Below are positions 10,345 through 21,734 of a stretch of 64,000 nt of DNA, piece by piece. Below the pieces are notes generated by a model that was not told where the DNA came from, made no database searches, and saw only the letters and a program-made list of their open reading frames with translations. The DNA comes from Gautieria morchelliformis. Taxonomy: Eukaryota > Basidiomycota > Agaricomycetes > Gomphales > Gomphaceae. The position numbers were made by a program, and so were the translations under genes. Every line of letters begins with the position of its first letter. The first letter of the stretch is position 1. The stretch lies in NCBI GenBank assembly GCA_015179125.1, contig WHVA01000004.1:434001-498000 (forward strand), given 5' to 3'.

Positions 10345-12391
10345 GTATCTCCCATTTAAGGTTGAGCCCCGCGAGACCACATGTCGTGTCATGTGACTGG
10401 TGAACAATGCGGCGGAGTTCAAAAGATAGGTGGGAGAGATAACATGTTTTGTCAATGCCTACCACCACCACAAAACTCATAAAATTCCAATCCTCAAAAA
10501 CACACACACCCCAGCTATAGCTAGTACACCACGAACAGTACTAAACACTAGCATAAAAGCCTTCACCGAAAAAGGCACCAAAAGGGCTATGCCATCTAGT
10601 GCAGAGCCCCATCCACCTGTAGCAACATCAGCACTCTGAATGAGAGTAAGCAGTCAGCAGACAAGCACCAAAACCAGAGCCGAATTGATAGCAGACCCAT
10701 ATGCGTCAGTTCGCACCAAAGAACAAGCGCGAGCCTTCCTGGACAAGCAGGGCTTCATTGCCAAAGACAGCCCGGCAACGACAGAACAGCTCAGCTACAT
10801 CCTCCTTTCCCTTGCCCACACAGGCAAGGCACTTGAGGAAGGTGCCAGATCAGTTGCCATGAACAACAAGGCAGCTAGAGACTTAAGCACAGCAGTCATG
10901 CACCACCTCGAAAAAAATTTGGCGCCTGTACTCAGCAAAGTTGAATCGATTGTAGAGGCCACGCACAAGATCACCGACACCTTGAAGAATAGGACAGATG
11001 AGGCAAACCTGGCAGTGGAGGAAGTCTGCAGCATTAAGAGGATAAGGAGCGAAGTGAGAGGGGAACAGGCAATGGAGAACACGTACGCAGCAGCGCCCAA
11101 AGGTAACATCCCCCTATCGCACCCAAGCAATCTGGCCAGAGTGAAGGCCAGAGAGTGTCAAATACAGATAGATAAAGATTCAAGAGCAGAACACAATGCG
11201 CTGGGGAACCTCACGGAACAAGAGCTAGTGGCTAAGGCCAACCAGGCGCTGGAGCAGCTGGAAGGCATCAGCATCGACACTGACATCAGCTCCGTAGGAG
11301 CCAGGATACTAGCCAATGGGGGGGTGGTATATGAACTCAACATGCCTGCAGCGGCTAAGTGGGTCCAGGTGAACAAGATACAATTTGCGCACAGACTTGG
11401 CGGCACCTCGGTAATCAGAGACTGGGCTGTTGCAGTCTTGGTAGAGTACATCCCGCTGACGCACACCCTGGAGGTCATTGGGGAGCTCAGGAAAATTGAA
11501 AGGGACTCAAGATTGCCGGGTGACACACTAATATCAACGAGGTGGATCAAGCCGGTGAGCCAAAGGATGCAAGGACAGTGGTCAGCTCACCTAATAGCTA
11601 AGTTCTCATCTCTGCAAGCTGCAAACCAAAGTATATGGGAAGGGCTGATCATTGCAGGAAAGCATACCTGGGCAAGAAGAATGAAGAAGGAGCCGGGGAG
11701 GTGTCTGAAGTGTCAGAAGCTAAATGTGAGACACTTGGTGACAGAGTGCATGGGCAATGATGTGTGCGGGACATGCAGGGGGGCGCACAGGACAGCAGAG
11801 TGCAAGGAGACCGACCCGGCTCGATTCAAATGCCTAAACTGCGACACCAATGGGCATGCGTCATGGGACCAAACTTGCCCTAGGTTTGTGGCAGCAAGCC
11901 AGACCATTGAGAAAGCAGACCCTGAAGGGACATACAAGTATTTCCCCAATGAGCAACCCTGGACATGGGAGCAACATGACCAGACAGGGCCAACGACCAG
12001 CATGGAGGCTCCCCCCAGCAACAACCAGCCCCACAAGACAATGGCAGGGGGAGAACACAACAAATGCAGTCACATGCCACACAAGGCGGTGAAAGGGGGA
12101 CTTCGAGAGTAGGGGAGGGCAGCAGAGGTAGATGAAACACAAACCCCGAAACGAGGCACAGGGATCAGGGGTGGCACACCAGAAGTGCCATACAGATGAC
12201 GCTGGATGAGTATGAGCCCAGGGGAGAACAGAGAGAGGAAAACCACAGCCGCCCCCACAGCACACAGCCTAGATGAATGGAGACAACAGCATGATAACAC
12301 AATTGCGGATCAGACAACAAAATCCAAACAAATCCCTGACAGCTACTGCGGATCTACTGGCTGATGCTACACCTGACAAGTATGACATTAT
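10345..12391 (+). mobile_element. Tad1-like LINE, 5' part
   Basis: Contains a 5' UTR (10345-about 10639), a full ORF1 and the first about 100 bp of ORF2, then stops dead at 12391 where old GyA sequence begins. The ORF2 start (12291) reads MITQLRIRQQNPNKS and DKYDIIT, the usual opening of an apurinic-type endonuclease domain. Losing the 3' side is the reverse of normal LINE 5' truncation, so a later deletion or rearrangement removed the rest. Confidence 0.8.
10640..12112 (+). CDS. LINE ORF1 (gag-like RNA-binding protein)
   Basis: An uninterrupted 490-residue ORF. The N-terminal half is helical and charged; the C-terminal third (about residues 354-417) has a CCHC-type zinc-knuckle array beginning CLKCQKLNVRHLVTEC, then CGTCRGAHRTAEC and CLNCDTNGHASWDQTC. 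This matches ORF1 proteins of Tad1/I LINEs, which coat the element RNA. The true start might be slightly upstream, because a short protein-like stretch precedes a stop at 10637-10639. ORF2 begins about 180 bp downstream. Confidence 0.85.
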   Translation: MRVSSQQTSTKTRAELIADPYASVRTKEQARAFLDKQGFIAKDSPATTEQLSYILLSLAHTGKALEEGARSVAMNNKAARDLSTAVMHHLEKNLAPVLSKVESIVEATHKITDTLKNRTDEANLAVEEVCSIKRIRSEVRGEQAMENTYAAAPKGNIPLSHPSNLARVKARECQIQIDKDSRAEHNALGNLTEQELVAKANQALEQLEGISIDTDISSVGARILANGGVVYELNMPAAAKWVQVNKIQFAHRLGGTSVIRDWAVAVLVEYIPLTHTLEVIGELRKIERDSRLPGDTLISTRWIKPVSQRMQGQWSAHLIAKFSSLQAANQSIWEGLIIAGKHTWARRMKKEPGRCLKCQKLNVRHLVTECMGNDVCGTCRGAHRTAECKETDPARFKCLNCDTNGHASWDQTCPRFVAASQTIEKADPEGTYKYFPNEQPWTWEQHDQTGPTTSMEAPPSNNQPHKTMAGGEHNKCSHMPHKAVKGGLRE

Positions 12392-12392
12392 C

Positions 12393-13750
12393 ACTGTAAG
12401 GATGCCACCCTAAGTTCCACTTACTCCACTCCCAGTTCCACTTCCATTTCCACTTCCACTTCCACTTCTGAAAGGACTTCTGCCAGTTCCACTCACTTCC
12501 ACACCATTGCACTTCCCCTTTTGGATGAATGTTGGAAGTGAAGCAACTCACATCGTACATGGCATCCAGGGTTGGTCAAGAGTTGAGGAGGCCATGGGAG
12601 GGGTCCTTACAGCAGAAAAGTCTCCCACTAGAGGACCAGTAGTCATACTGTGCATTGCACTCACCATAGGTGCATTCAGAAATGGAGATAGCAACTCGGA
12701 GTATGCAACCTCTTACATGCACACTGCATACAACAGTCCCTCTTCTTATTTTGATCTCCCAATGGCAGAACACCAATCCCACACTTCTCTGACTTCCAAC
12801 ATGGATCTGGAAGATCACCATTGGAATATGGAAGACAAGTTGACATGGAACCAACTAAAGAGTAATGCGATTGAAGCACCTCTACAAGCAATTTTGACTA
12901 AGTTAGATATTCCATAAAGTATGTCAAGTTTCATAAGAGCAGAACTGGCAGAAGTAGTGGAAGATAGAAGTGGAGGAGTGGAAGAGAGGATGACCATGAA
13001 GCTGGCAATGGTCAAACCAATGGCTCCAGCAGACTATGATGGAGATCGGGAGAAGACTCATGTGTTCTTCAACACATGCTACACCTACTTTGTGATTGTT
13101 GGAGATCTTTTTCCAATCAACCAGGCCCACATCCACTGGGCACTCACCTTTTTCAAGTGGGACCATGCAGCCAGCTGGCTTTGCAAACAAGGTACTCCAC
13201 TCCAAAGTGAGGGGCCAGGGCAACTATTTCTGGGACTGGGAAACTTCAAGAAGACATTTTCCAACCAGTGAAGAATGAGCAGCTCACGTCTCTCATGAAG
13301 CTTGAGGGGACTGGTTGGTACCAGGCCAAGGATCTGGTCAATGACTACATCAACTGCTTCCAGGAGCTCATCGATCTCGCCAAATATGACGATGACAAGA
13401 CCATTGTCATCGAGTTCCAACATGGACTCAACACAGTGCTCCAGAACCAAGCCATGTAGAAGGTGGCCCAAAAGAGGGAAGTGAATGAAGCTTTCATGGA
13501 GACTGACCAGGGTGTGATGTGCAATTCCGGTCATTTCATTTCACCCAACACTACATCATTGCAACCACCCCAGGCCCCAAATCCTTGGTCATTAAGGTCA
13601 AATCCAGACCCGCACTCATCAATTGCAGGTCCACTGGTCAGTTTATGGACTGCAACTATGTTGAGCAGAACCAACTGACCACATGAAGTTGCAACACACC
13701 ATCCTGGTGTTCAACATGGATGGAAGCCCTAAGGAGATGGGATCGTTCTA
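12393..13750 (+). mobile_element. Old, shortened GyA copy (LTR, gag, protease scraps)
   Basis: LTR sequence (12393-about 12605) with internal loss leads into gag sequence that lines up with 45495-46450 of the whole GyA element, then jumps to the protease region before ending at 13750. It is broken many times and shows strong CpG to TpG/CpA change. The right end abuts the duplicated gene block at 13751. Confidence 0.8.
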
Positions 13751-13760
13751 AGCAGCACCG

Positions 13761-16100
13761 ATGAGGATCCCTGTACTTTGTTCAGTGGTCGCTCTGTTGG
13801 AATTATCGACGGTCGCTGTCGCTGCTGACCCTTCCACTGAGTCTGATGCAGTAACACCATGTCGCGCTCGCGCATGGGTGCGTGCGCCAGATTTAGAGCC
13901 AGGACAGGTGGTCCAAAGGGATGTCAAAGTAAAGCTTGATGGCGTCTGCGAGGAAGTTTCAAGTTACACCTTGGGGCTGCGCTTCGCTGAGCGTGCTTGG
14001 GTGAAAACGAGGTATGGATTCCTGCTGCTACTGTTATCTGCCGTTTGAACACGTCACAGGCGAGAGGGTGTTAAACTCCCGGAGCGACCAGCAGCGAATC
14101 ACTCTCGCGTCCCAACCAGCAGGTCTATTTTGGATCCAAACACACTTTTCAGCACTCGATATCTAGGGGTCGACAATTCAGTTTGGGATAAATATCATGA
14201 TAAAGTGAGGGACCCCTCGCTGTGGCTAGTACGCGAGGAAGAGAGGGTCGGGTTCGAAGCAAAGTATGGTCTATGTCATGGTCCGTCATTGAGATTGGTG
14301 CGTTAGCTGGTGACTGATGCTGGGTATTATGACTAGGCAAACAGATCGGACACGATGTAGTTGAGTCATTTGCCATCCTGGTCCCATCTACAAGTTATCC
14401 GCCTGGCTTCCAAGTGGAATCGTGGTCAATGAACAGTAATAGTGAACTGGATGTGAGCACATTAGAAGCAATATTTGTCAATACTTATCGTTTGTCTCAA
14501 GGATGCGGGATCAGAACATATCTATGCGTATTTTGTGGACGTCGCATTCATATTGAATGGCACGACCCTGGAAGTCCCAGCCGGATATACGTCTTTCAAA
14601 GATGCGACCGTGGCCATACCGTAGTGTTTTCCCGGGCCCGGCTTAGGCCGCGACAAAGCCGGAGCCGAGCCCTTACAGGCCGAGCCGAGCCGGGCCGTAG
14701 CCGTCTCCAGGCCGTCCCAAAAAGCCCGGCTCAGGATTTGACAAGCCTGAGCCGAGCCGTGAAGCCGCGGCTCTTGAGCGCCTAGATGCTATGGGTGAAG
14801 CCGTCCTGGGCGGCCAGGCACAGCGCGCCGGCATCATGCGTGGGAAACTTAGATAAGGCGCTTAATATTCAAATGAGGTACGAAAAAGGTGTTTTTCACC
14901 CTGCGGCCATGCTCCAGCGAGCCGGGGCCAAAGCCGAGCCGAGCCTGAGCCGTAAAAAAAAGCCCGGCCTGGGTTTTGTGAAGCCCGAGCCGTCTCAGGC
15001 CGAGCCGTGACCGGGGCTTTTGAGCCCAAGCCGGGCCGGGAAAACACTACCATACCGTTGCAGGAGACTGTTAACGTATCAGCCACATCACGGCCGTGGC
15101 ACGCTCACGGGAATCCAAATGAGAAGGCAGTGGCACCCGAAGACGTCGACTTCTTTACTCTGGAAGTCACATTCCAAGATGGTAGACCTTTCGAGCAAGG
15201 TATGAAATTGTTCGGTTGAACGGGCTCGTGTTCACCCTGTTTGAATAAGGGTCTGTGCACAATATCACCGTTGCTTCTCATCAAGTAGGCCCCGGAATCG
15301 AGCGACCAGATAGTATGGGAACCATATTATTGGTCTCTCAGAAGCGTCACTGGGCCGCAGGGATGGCTGTGAACAATACGATAGCGGAGAGTCTGCTTTA
15401 TGCCGGAGAACAGCATAATTCACAGTTAGTGCCGACGAACCCGCAGCCGCGGAGCGCGCGCACCTGGTGCCTCGAGGCAGAAAATACCTTCACAGACCCA
15501 GAGTTTCCCCAGGATGGCGTCGTCAAGAAGGGTACAGTGTTCAGCACCGAGCCGATCACAGCACAGGTTCACGTGCCAGAAAATAGGCTAGGCCCCTTCG
15601 AGATGCACTACCAGACCATCGCGGTTGAACTCTTCATAACAATGACAGTCCAGAACATTACATCAAGTGTATCAGTGGAAGACCCGGAAGAATACGGCTG
15701 GATACCTACCATGAAGCAAACAACAATCATACCGACGAGGGTGCTTTCAGCACGGATTCCCATTCTCGGCCAGGGGAAACTGGACAAATCGACTGCAAGG
15801 ACAGGGACAGCGGAGATGGTTCATTATCTTTCGCCTGAGGCTCGAGCACCCGTATTTGTGGATCCTGCGTCTGCGCAGGATTTGCTACAGAAATCTTCCG
15901 AAGAACAGGACGAGTTTGCGCCTAAGGCCCAGCCTACTTTCGTTACTCATAACGATCACGATGTGGTCAAGGACAGGTATTTTGTATGGAGGCCGAACCA
16001 AGAAGGGATGTATTACGTTGGGGATACGTGGCTTAGGAAAGTTGTTGAACCCGGTATGAAGGACCAAACAGAGCCGCAGGCCGTGTTCAAGGTGCAGTAA
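13761..16100 (+). pseudogene. Second copy of the 6270 secreted-protein gene, interrupted by a hAT MITE
   Basis: Exons line up one for one with the 6270 gene: 13761-14011, 14060-14268, 14337-14452, 14502-15199 (containing the MITE 14622-15049) and 15250-16100. All four intron positions and lengths are kept or nearly so. Apart from the MITE the frame is open, with one extra codon in exon 4. The 428 bp insert plus 8 bp duplication adds 436 bp, which shifts the frame, and it brings in stops, so the product would be cut at about residue 230. The 5' flank is dead gypsy sequence, not the upstream region of the first copy, so the promoter is probably missing too. Confidence 0.85.
14622..15049. mobile_element. 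Non-autonomous hAT-type MITE
   Basis: 428 bp flanked by a perfect 8-bp duplication CCATACCG (14614-14621 and 15050-15057). Terminal inverted repeats begin TAGTGTTTTCCCGG, a hAT-like TAG/GTG end. The inside is GC-rich with many gccgagcc motifs, some in inverted pairs, and no transposase. The uninterrupted homologue at about 7119-7126 shows the empty site with a single CCATACCG. Confidence 0.92.
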
Positions 16101-16453
16101 TAGGATGTGTAATATTTGTCGCCTCGTCAATTGCCAAATGGCGTGAACCGACTTGGGGGTTGTTGGCCCTGGGCAGAGTCGCGTCTATCGCCTCGACGGG
16201 CATGTTGCTGCATATGCACGGTATGCACATGGGTAGTGATCTCTGCAGGCCATTAATTAAACACGTGATCTCGGCTCCAAAGTGACGCGGGATACGTTGT
16301 GATGATTCTGTCGCTTCGGGAATCACCGTCAAGGTGATAGAAAGGAAAGCACATGTCCGGCATTGGGTAGAGTTCTCCTCCTATATACTGCTCTGCAATG
16401 TGAAGGGGCGAGGGATCTACACTGGGCCTCGTGTATCTAAGACGAGACCAAGG

Positions 16454-17668
16454 ATGCGGAGTTTGGCACCCATCATTATCGAGAACGGCCATTTAACACT
16501 GGAAGCACTAGAAAATATGCGATTGAAGGTAAAGCATGGCCCTATGCATATATGACCATCGAAGACTCACAGTATCACTGCCCATCTCTTAAGGGATACA
16601 ATGACGAATCTACGAAACCTTGGCTGGATCGTCATTTCGATCGCCGACGTACGAACATTGAAAGATGTATTCAGGACGACAAATGGCGGGAGGTCTATTA
16701 CAACGGGATGAAGAGGCTTGTCAACAAGACAAAAGTTCTTCCACCCGACAACCTTACCCGCTTTTTGGACGTGGGGTCAGTTTGTTGTTTCTGAGTGGCG
16801 ACTACAGTTCACCAATATGCACGGTGACACTAGATGCTGCCCCGGTGGATACTCCAAATATATGCTCAAAACCTTTCCTAACGTGCGGGGTGTTGGGATA
16901 TCGTTGGAGGAACAGCACGGGGGCTATCCGTTGCGCATCGGCTGGAAGGAGAGCGACCGGTACGAAATGCATTGGGGAGACCTATCCTTTTACGATATAT
17001 GCCGTCCTGCATCATCCCCGCACCCCAGGGATGACCTTCCCAGCTTGCCGCTTCCATTTGGGCCAAACGGATTCCAGCTAGTTATACTCGATGCACACCG
17101 TCGTCCCTTACCTGGACAAGAGGCAACGAGCCTAAGGGAATACGATCGGCTGCTCATGTCACAACTTATAGTTGGCCTCCAGTGTGTTGACCCCGGCGGA
17201 ACACTGATAATCACGTTAAAGGACGTAGCATGCCTCAGGACAGCACAGATTCTGTATATGCTTGATGAAATCTCTAAGACTACGGTGACATTCAAAGACC
17301 TATATCATCAGGGGCCGAGTGGAGTGTTTCATGCTATTGCCACTGGAATAGGGCTGGATGACCATAGCACGGCCACTCTGTATGCCCACCTGGAACGCTT
17401 AAAAGCGGTCTGGTGGGAATTGACGTACGGGGGAGAAGAAGGGAAGGGAAGAGAGCTTTTGGAAAGTGACCTCCATTTTATCGTCGACCACGACAAGTTG
17501 GCGGAGACCTACTTGGCCAGATTGAAAGAATTGGGGAAAATGCCGTGGAGAGTTCAAGAAAGTGCACTGAAAAAGATATTTCACAACCACGGGCAGAGGG
17601 GGGATCATGGCGCAGAAGCGGCACGGATGGATCTTCAACAAATTGATAATTCTCTGGCATCCACGTGA
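16454..17668 (+). CDS. FtsJ-like RNA 2'-O-methyltransferase A
   Basis: Exons 16454-16528, 16594-16775 and 16834-17668 give 363 residues; introns are 65 and 58 bp. Intron positions match those of the paralogue at 18851-20091, which supports the start and splice choices, though the same frame is open back to 16334. The S-adenosylmethionine loop reads LDVG-CCPGGYS across the second junction; the acidic residue of FtsJ is in LVILDAHRRP and the later lysine in GTLIITLKD. These fit the FtsJ/RrmJ K-D-K-E class, which methylates ribose 2'-OH in RNA; the target here is unknown. The family is expanded in mushrooms. It lies tail to tail with its paralogue, 1.18 kb apart. No break was seen. Confidence 0.8.
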
Positions 17669-18850
17669 GGCGTACTAGTAGATAAGTCGCTGGCAGCGTG
17701 TAAGAATATGCACCGTGCTTGAAGTAAGTCTCATACAATTGGAAGGCAGCATCAGAGGGAAGCCAGCAATAATACACAGGCGTGAGAGAATATGGAAGCG
17801 AGGCCCGCTAGCGCCGTCTAAGCGATGCGCACGGACCACATTCCCACGATATAAAGTTTTCACTGTCCGCTATTCTTTTCCTCTCGACCAACATGAAGTG
17901 AGTAGACTGTTATTTTCCATGTTTTTCGATATGATGTCTTTATTCTCTTCCCCGTCCTACACGACCATGCCGAGGAACAAGAGAGCTCGTTCGCAACGAG
18001 CTTGGTGTCCTTCGGGGCACATAGTGCACTTGCCAGTGCCATTTCGTCTGATCCTTCATTTTGTCTACCGCGTCACACGAATCCGTATGCTGACATCTTT
18101 CCAGCAGCTTCGGACTCCGTTCTCTTCATGGCACATGTGAGTTGTTGGTTCTTCGCTTCTGTCCAGGCCCTGCACCCAGCCTAGTCGCAAGATGAAATAT
18201 TCCTAACATTCGCAGTTTCCACCTTAGCGTCACTCTTCGAAGGAACTCCTCCACGTCTCCTGCGTATACTCTCCCTTCCAATGCGCACCACGAACCCATC
18301 ATGGTGCGTGGAAGTGTGGGCCGATCTTTCGAGATGCTGCGCTGCGCTTGAGGTGGAGGTAGACGCGCTGAAGGCTCAATCCTTCCTTGGATGTCTGATC
18401 CTTTGTGCGGGTGTTGGGCCTTTTCTTTTCTTGTTGACACGCGTTGGGTATGCATGCTAACCATGATTTGTTTTAGATACTTGACGGTGCGACCATGCAT
18501 TTTTATGTTGCCGTTGATCTCTGTAATGTAAACCATCTGGTGTATGTACTATCCTATCAGTGACCAGCTTGGATATGCCTACGTTGTCATAACATTGTCA
18601 AATTGAACATCAGCGTGTGTGCTGAACTGCGTACGATATCATTACATACCTCGCTAATTGAATTGCCTGAATCTGGGCATGATTGTGTGCAACAACGGGA
18701 TGCACGTCTGCTAAATGCGGATTGTCGTGCATGCTTAACTTCATACGTCAAATCCCGCTTGAACTGTTGCCAGCGTGAGGTTGTGTTTAGTACGGTGGCA
18801 CACTTCTCATGACGGTAAGTACTAGTAACATTGCAAATCCAACATAACTA
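17669..18850. other. Spacer between convergent methyltransferase genes
   Basis: No recognised gene. A TATA-like box (tataaag near 17861) and an ATG at 17891 followed at once by GTGAGT could mark a small gene with a tiny first exon, but no downstream frame of known type was found. The rest should hold the 3' ends of both flanking transcripts. Confidence 0.3.
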
Positions 18851-20091
18851 CTAATCCGGGTCAGATTCGAGATTGTCAGAACCAGGCTCATTTTGAGCTG
18901 CGGCCTTTCTGATATCACAGTAATTTCTTCGCAGCGCATTGCCTTGGGCCCGCCAGACTCCTTTCCCCAACTTGACAAGGCGCTCCAGATATGGCCCATG
19001 GAGTGTCTCAAACTTGGTGATAAAATCAAGATCTTCTTCCTTGAGCCATCGGCCCTCATTGTTTGGGCCGTCATACGTCATGTGCCACCAGACTTTCTTC
19101 AGGTTCTCGAGGTACCATGCTTTCTTCTTCCATTCCTGACCACCTCCACCAACGCCCATGGCGACAGCATAGAAACTGTTTCGAGTGCCGTGCAAGCGGC
19201 CGGGCTTGAACAGAACAATGCTCTTTGAAAGTGTATCCAACATATACACCAACCGTGCCGTTGTCGCCGATTCCATATAACTGAGTTTTACGAGCAACCT
19301 TCCGCCACGCTCAAGAGACTCAAGCCCGATGATGAGCTGAGCGATAAGCAGACGGTCGATGTCCCATGGATGTGTCGAGCTCGACTCTTGAGGCCGACGA
19401 TGGTGTCCATCCAAAATCACGAGTCGGAATCCTCTCGGCGTAAACGGCACCTGAGAAAGCGCAGAACTTCCAGGCGGTGATCGATATCGAACACCTTGTG
19501 GAGCACAGATGGTAAGGTAAGTGAGGTCTGCCCAGTGTATTTCAAACCGTGCGCGCTGAGGGAGTGGGATAGCGAGCCCGTGGCCACCACTTTCCTGTCC
19601 CAACGACATTCCAACACCTCGCCCTTCGGGATTCTGGCGTAGAATATAATCTGAGAACCCTCCAGGACAGCACCTGTAATGCATAATGCATTGATCAGCT
19701 CAATGTTTTTCTTCGTGGAAAGAACGGGGTGACACGTACCCCAGGTCCAGAAACCGGATCGCTGCATTGCCATGAGGAATGCAATGTATCTTGTTGTCGA
19801 TATACTTCAATGAAGTGGACATGACCCGCACCCAGTATTCGTCATCCTTAGCTGTGGAATTGTCGGCGCGTTGTCGTGTGCGTGAAACACGAGACCTGAT
19901 CGCTTCCTTCAACAATTCATCTTCAAAGCCCTGTCAGCGACCTTCAGTCTCAGCATCAGTATCGGCCAACTTGTTGCACAAACCTCAATTCGTAATGCCA
20001 CGAGTTCCTCATACTCCTTACATCCCCACTCAAGAATGTACTCCTCCAAAGATCGTGGCTTCACCCAGGTCAGTTGAGGTGTTTCGCTCAT
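18851..20091 (-). CDS. FtsJ-like RNA 2'-O-methyltransferase B
   Basis: Minus-strand exons 20091-19984, 19930-19740 and 19673-18851 give 373 residues from MSETPQLTWVKP to ESDPD, with introns of 53 and 66 bp. The second junction falls inside the S-adenosylmethionine loop LDLG-CCPGGFS, exactly as in gene A. Conserved points are LVILDGHHRRP (acidic residue) and GGRLLVKLSY (lysine). The C-terminal third (VWWHMTYDGPNNEGRW) also parallels gene A (VWWELTYGGEEGKGRE). Expected role: S-adenosylmethionine-dependent ribose methylation of an RNA. The frame is whole. Identity to A is moderate, so the pair is old compared with the 6270/13761 duplication. Confidence 0.85.
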
Positions 20092-21734
20092 CTTGTTCTT
20101 ATCCAATGCAATCGGTTTAAGACACCTTTTAAACACTCATTGTGAATGAAGCCGCCTGGCCTCCCCTGGTAAGGTCTACTACTACCACATGCGCCGACCG
20201 CATGTTGTTCGCTCTTCTTCTTTTGGCACTGGCACCACGGAAGGGTGATTGTCTGTTTCCCTGTGACTGATGCAGTATATATTAATCCTAAGCCTTCAAC
20301 ATAAAACGGGCTGGTAGCCTAAAAGGGTCTATATCACATGTCTCCGCTGCCAAGGGGTATCGACCCGTGAAGCACGCGCGAGATGAGTCTGGGAAGCTCT
20401 GACCGGACAACGCTAGAACGAAAGACATACGATAAGACAAATGGCAGCTATTATATGGGGAATTGAGGAATCACAACAATGGTCTAATTTCACATTACAT
20501 ATACCGGTTTATCGACCTCTCACTGGTTCGACGTGTGAGTATGGCTTGTGTGAGGTATAACGTATCTTAATTTGTGTGTCACTGTGCTGGCATAGGCCGT
20601 GAAACGTCACAAAGTGAAGGCGGAAGCGGAGCTGGTGATAGTTCCAAGGAATACCCAAACCTCTCCCAATGAACGTGACCACAAGGTTGACGGACTCATG
20701 CGGCCTGAGCGTGTTCAGCTGTGCCGGATACGGCAACGTGGTCTTGGAAGGACTCACTCCTCAGCGTGCACTATAGTTACTAGAGTATTTTCGCTGGGGG
20801 GTTTCGGGTCCGTTCCGCCCATGCCGGTCCCAAAAAAGATATCAATATCTGTTGGGGGAACATTAGCATTAAGATCCCCTACAGCGGGCGCCGTCAACCG
20901 CGCCCCCGCCCCCCACGCTTCCACGAATTCAGCAAGCTCCCGCTGCCTTCTCCTAGCATTGCATCTGCCACGGCATCTGTCTCATCGGCACCGGTATTCA
21001 GTGAATGGCTCGCCAAAATACCTCCCAGTGTGAGCCAGTGTGCATCCAGCATGGTGACATCATCCCCCTGCTCCCCAGAAACTCTCAAAACCTGTGTGAG
21101 TGTGGGCAGACTTCTCAATAAACAATCTGGACCAGCTCCTGTGGGCTGTCATCGAGGTGAACCTGTATATCATGCTGTGGAAGAGATCAGGTGAGAAGTG
21201 GCATGAGGTCACGAAGAGGGTACATGTCAGGGGAACCCCCTTCCAATGTAAGGTGTGTGTCAGCCATAAAACAGACTGAGGTACACTGCCATTTGAAAAT
21301 AAGGTTGTGGCAGCCAGGTGCTGAGTGTGTTTGGAGGTGTCCACACCGGTCTGTAGGGGCTGTGTGTGAAACCTCTCAGTAAGGTTTTGAATAAAGTTAG
21401 CCAGGGCTTTTCAAATGCACCAGCTTTTTCAAACCTCTCACATGCTTGTTGTAGCTACATATAAGTGAAGGCATTCTCATGTTATCATATGCCACATCTT
21501 GACATTCAGAGAATGTCCACTGCAGCAGTTGAGAATGTCTTGACCACAAGGTATGCATCTTGTGGTAGCAGATTGCTAGCCAGGCTGTAGCTTCACAGAG
21601 TGATCATTTTGACCGATATAAAACTGTTAGAATAAATGGAATGATATATTTCATTCTATTCACACGGTTAATGCTTTTATTCTCTGGGTAATACTTGATG
21701 CACACATGCGTCTGTGCACATGAGCACCATCGAG
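20092..21734. other. No recognised gene
   Basis: Some open frames (for example 20599-21033 on the plus strand) lack any recognisable motif. 20092-20500 probably holds the promoter of methyltransferase B. A short protein-like run (MLWKRSGEKWHEVTKR) occurs near 21173-21220 without a supporting gene model. Confidence 0.4.

Noticed and set aside
14621-15062. The MITE acting as an intron (GT at its left edge, CAG to the right)
   Set aside because: Removing this span would drop coding bases and shift the frame relative to the intact paralogue.
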